Of a DNA stretch of 5,761 nt, positions 3,998 to 5,761 are shown in pieces (the first letter of the stretch is position 1; every line of letters starts with the position of its first letter). The stretch comes from an uncultured Myxococcales bacterium. Lineage in GTDB: Bacteria; Myxococcota; UBA727; VGSZ01. A program made the position numbers and the translations under genes. The notes under the pieces were generated by a model, which was not told the origin of the DNA, ran no database searches, and worked only from the letters and a program-made list of their open reading frames with translations. The stretch lies in contig CAJBHN010000695.1 of the NCBI GenBank assembly GCA_903952805.1, positions 1 through 5,761 on the forward strand. The letters run 5' to 3'.

Positions 3998-5761
3998 ATG
4001 GCACTCCCGATCCTCTTCGCTGTCGCCCTCGCCGCCTCTCCCGCCAGCCAGGCCGGTCGTTCCGCCGCCGCCCCCACCGCCGGCCCCACCCCGGGGAAAG
4101 CCATGGCCGCGGCCACCGACGACGACGCCGGCACCGTCGACGCCGTCGACATCCGCCCTGCCAGCGCCGCCCTGCTCGCAGCCCACCCCACCGAGAAGGC
4201 CCGCATCGACCGGGGCCTGCGCCAGGTGCAACGCCTGTGGCGGCCCGACGATGGCGATGCCACCGCCCTCACCGCCTTTGCCTCCACGCACTTCGTCGTC
4301 GAGCGAGACCTCGACACGGCGTTTCACCGCTTCGAGAGGGCCCTGGAGCAGGTCGACGGCCACATGCTGGAGATCGGGCGCGAGCTGCGGGCCCCCGTCG
4401 AGCTCGACATGCCGGCCTTTGCGAGCCCGGCCCCCGTCGACGACCTCTTTGCCGGCTGGGATGCCTCCGCCCACGTCATCGACGACCTGTTCCACAACAA
4501 GGTCGCCTTCGCCGTGCTGCTCAATTTTCCGCAGACGACGCTGGCGGAGCGCCTCAAGCAGCGTCCGACGCGCCGGGGCTGGGCCGAGGCCCGCCTGACG
4601 GGTCGCTTTGCCCGCCGGGTGCCAGCCGCCGTCACCGCTCACCAGGCCGAGGTGGGGGCCGCCGCCGACAAATACATCGCGACGTACAACCTGTGGATGC
4701 ACCACGTCCTCGACGAGCAGGGGCAGCGGGTGTTCCCGAAGGACAAGCGCCTCATCTCGCACTGGAACCTGCGTGACGAGCTCAAGGCCCAGTACGCCAA
4801 TGGCAACGAGGGCACCAATCGCCAGCGCGTCATCGTCAAGCTGATGGAGCGCATCGTCGACCAGAGCATCCCGGGCGCCGTCATCGACGCCCCCTGGCTC
4901 GACTACAACCCGTTCACCAACACCGTCGCGCTGGCCCCGACCGATACGGCCGAGAAGCCCGCGCCGTCGTCGGCCACCACGGCCGCACTGGCCCGCACCG
5001 GCAGCGCCGATGAGGTGCTGCAACCCACCAACCGTTACCAGCAGCTGCTCGCCCAGTTCCAGGCTGCCAGCTACGCCGACCCGTATTCGCCGCTGACGCC
5101 GACGGCCATCGCCCGCTCCTTCGAGCTGTCCCGCGAGCTGCCCGAAGAGCGGGTGCAGAAGCTCTTCCTCGAGGTGCTGCAGTCGCCGCTGGTGCCGAAG
5201 GTCGCCGCGGAAATCCAGCGGCGCCTGGGCCGTCCCCTCGAGCCCCAGGACCTTTGGTACGACGGCTTCAAGGCCCGCTCGAGCATCAACGAGGCCGACC
5301 TCGACGCCATCACCCGCCAGAAGTACCCCGAGGCCAACGCCTTCAAGGCCGACCTGCCCCGCATCCTGCGCGACCTGGGCTTCGCCGACGAGCGCGCCCG
5401 CTGGTTGGCCGACCACGTTGTCGTCGACCCCGCCCGCGGCGCCGGCCACGCCCTGCAATCCGCCCGCCGTGGCGACGTCCCCCACCTGCGCACCCGCATC
5501 GAGGCCGGCGGCATGGACTACAAGGGCTACAACATCGCGGTCCACGAACTCGGCCACAACGTCGAGCAGCTCGTGTCCCTCTACGACGTCGACAGCACCT
5601 TGCTGCAGGGCGTGCCCAACAATGCCTTCACCGAAGCCATCGCCTTCGTATTTCAGGCCCGGGACCTGCCGTTGCTCGGGCTGTCATCGTCGTCGGCCTC
5701 GGCCTCAGCCAGCAAAATCGAGAGCGTGTTGGCTGACTTCTGGGCCACCTGGGAGATCGCC
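3998..5761 (+). CDS. Exported HEXXH zinc metallopeptidase, M2/M3-like (3' end missing)
   Basis: The frame runs 588 codons from ATG 3998 to the window end without a stop. Residues 1-19 (MALPILFAVALAASPASQA) form a hydrophobic leader, though with no basic residue at its start. An Ala/Pro/Asp linker (20-50) follows, then a long, mostly helical region. The active site is GMDYKGYNIAVHELGH (505-520): H516 and H520 are zinc ligands and E517 the catalytic base. E546 in NNAFTEAIAF, 26 residues after the second His, is the probable third ligand. The HELGH ... (G)-P-N-x2-F-x-EAI pattern is close to that of ACE-type (M2) and oligopeptidase (M3) enzymes, where GANPGFHEAI plays this part, so this is a gluzincin, probably cleaving peptides outside the cytoplasm. 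The region before the active site is not one I can place in a named family. A Ser/Ala run (563-572) follows the third ligand. No clear Shine-Dalgarno site precedes the start. The gene is divergent from prs with no evident functional link. Confidence 0.87.
   Translation, partial: MALPILFAVALAASPASQAGRSAAAPTAGPTPGKAMAAATDDDAGTVDAVDIRPASAALLAAHPTEKARIDRGLRQVQRLWRPDDGDATALTAFASTHFVVERDLDTAFHRFERALEQVDGHMLEIGRELRAPVELDMPAFASPAPVDDLFAGWDASAHVIDDLFHNKVAFAVLLNFPQTTLAERLKQRPTRRGWAEARLTGRFARRVPAAVTAHQAEVGAAADKYIATYNLWMHHVLDEQGQRVFPKDKRLISHWNLRDELKAQYANGNEGTNRQRVIVKLMERIVDQSIPGAVIDAPWLDYNPFTNTVALAPTDTAEKPAPSSATTAALARTGSADEVLQPTNRYQQLLAQFQAASYADPYSPLTPTAIARSFELSRELPEERVQKLFLEVLQSPLVPKVAAEIQRRLGRPLEPQDLWYDGFKARSSINEADLDAITRQKYPEANAFKADLPRILRDLGFADERARWLADHVVVDPARGAGHALQSARRGDVPHLRTRIEAGGMDYKGYNIAVHELGHNVEQLVSLYDVDSTLLQGVPNNAFTEAIAFVFQARDLPLLGLSSSSASASASKIESVLADFWATWEIA
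5684..5713 (+). repeat. Low-complexity Ser/Ala stretch in the metallopeptidase
   Basis: Ten codons encode SSSSASASAS, mainly from tcg/tcc-gcc repeats. It lies 17 residues after the third zinc ligand and most likely forms a flexible surface loop inserted in the catalytic domain. It could vary in length between relatives. Confidence 0.55.

Noticed and set aside
3873..4004. N-terminal extension of prs to ATG 4004
   Set aside because: The extra 44 residues are Arg/Pro-rich, absent from the family, and would overlap the divergent gene start; homology begins at ATG 3872.
2877..4598. Long plus-strand open frame of 573 codons across prs and the metallopeptidase start
   Set aside because: It is antisense to the certain prs gene, has Gly/Asp/Val- then Pro/Ser-rich composition typical of a GC-rich shadow frame, and overlaps the HEXXH gene in another frame.
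3914..5557. Long minus-strand open frame of 547 codons opposite the metallopeptidase gene
   Set aside because: Its composition (Gly, Val, Leu, Asp, Arg runs) is that expected opposite a GC-rich gene, while the plus strand encodes a signal peptide and a full zinc-site motif.

Overview
This 5.76-kb window is GC-rich and comes from a bacterium, most likely a member of the Myxococcota or a related former delta-proteobacterial lineage. The main evidence is the protein encoded at 1577-2305. It combines a secreted Cys-rich domain with the motif DGCDCGCGVADPDC, a long Glu-Gly linker and a C-terminal Cys + hydrophobic segment + Arg cluster of the MYXO-CTERM type. The assignment rests on recognised motifs; no search was run.

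Layout. Positions 1-534 hold the 3' end of a plus-strand gene with a charged helical segment followed by an Ig-like/YtkA-like beta domain. Positions 605-1441 hold an exported protein that looks like a cytochrome c domain without its haem-attachment motif, fused to a region resembling an FMN-binding domain. Positions 1577-2305 hold the Cys-rich, surface-anchored-type protein, with its own candidate promoter and a clear Shine-Dalgarno site. A strong bidirectional terminator at 2328-2356 separates these plus-strand genes from a convergent minus-strand pair. That pair is prs (PRPP synthetase, 2910-3872) and a small RuvC-like/RNase H-fold protein (2450-2917) whose TTG start overlaps the prs stop by 8 nt. 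Divergently from prs, 3998-5761 begins an exported HEXXH zinc metallopeptidase of the M2/M3 type, cut off by the window end.

How the genes fit together. The first two genes may form a transcription unit concerned with an envelope redox or metal function; this is inference from adjacency and domain resemblance. The Cys-rich protein and the metallopeptidase are further exported proteins without an obvious link to their neighbours. prs is a housekeeping gene supplying PRPP for nucleotide, His and Trp synthesis. The overlapping nuclease-like gene suggests translational coupling to it.

No tRNA, rRNA, CRISPR array, insertion sequence or phage gene was seen. The best candidates for something undescribed are the haem-less cytochrome/FMN-like fusion and the prs-coupled RuvC-like protein.
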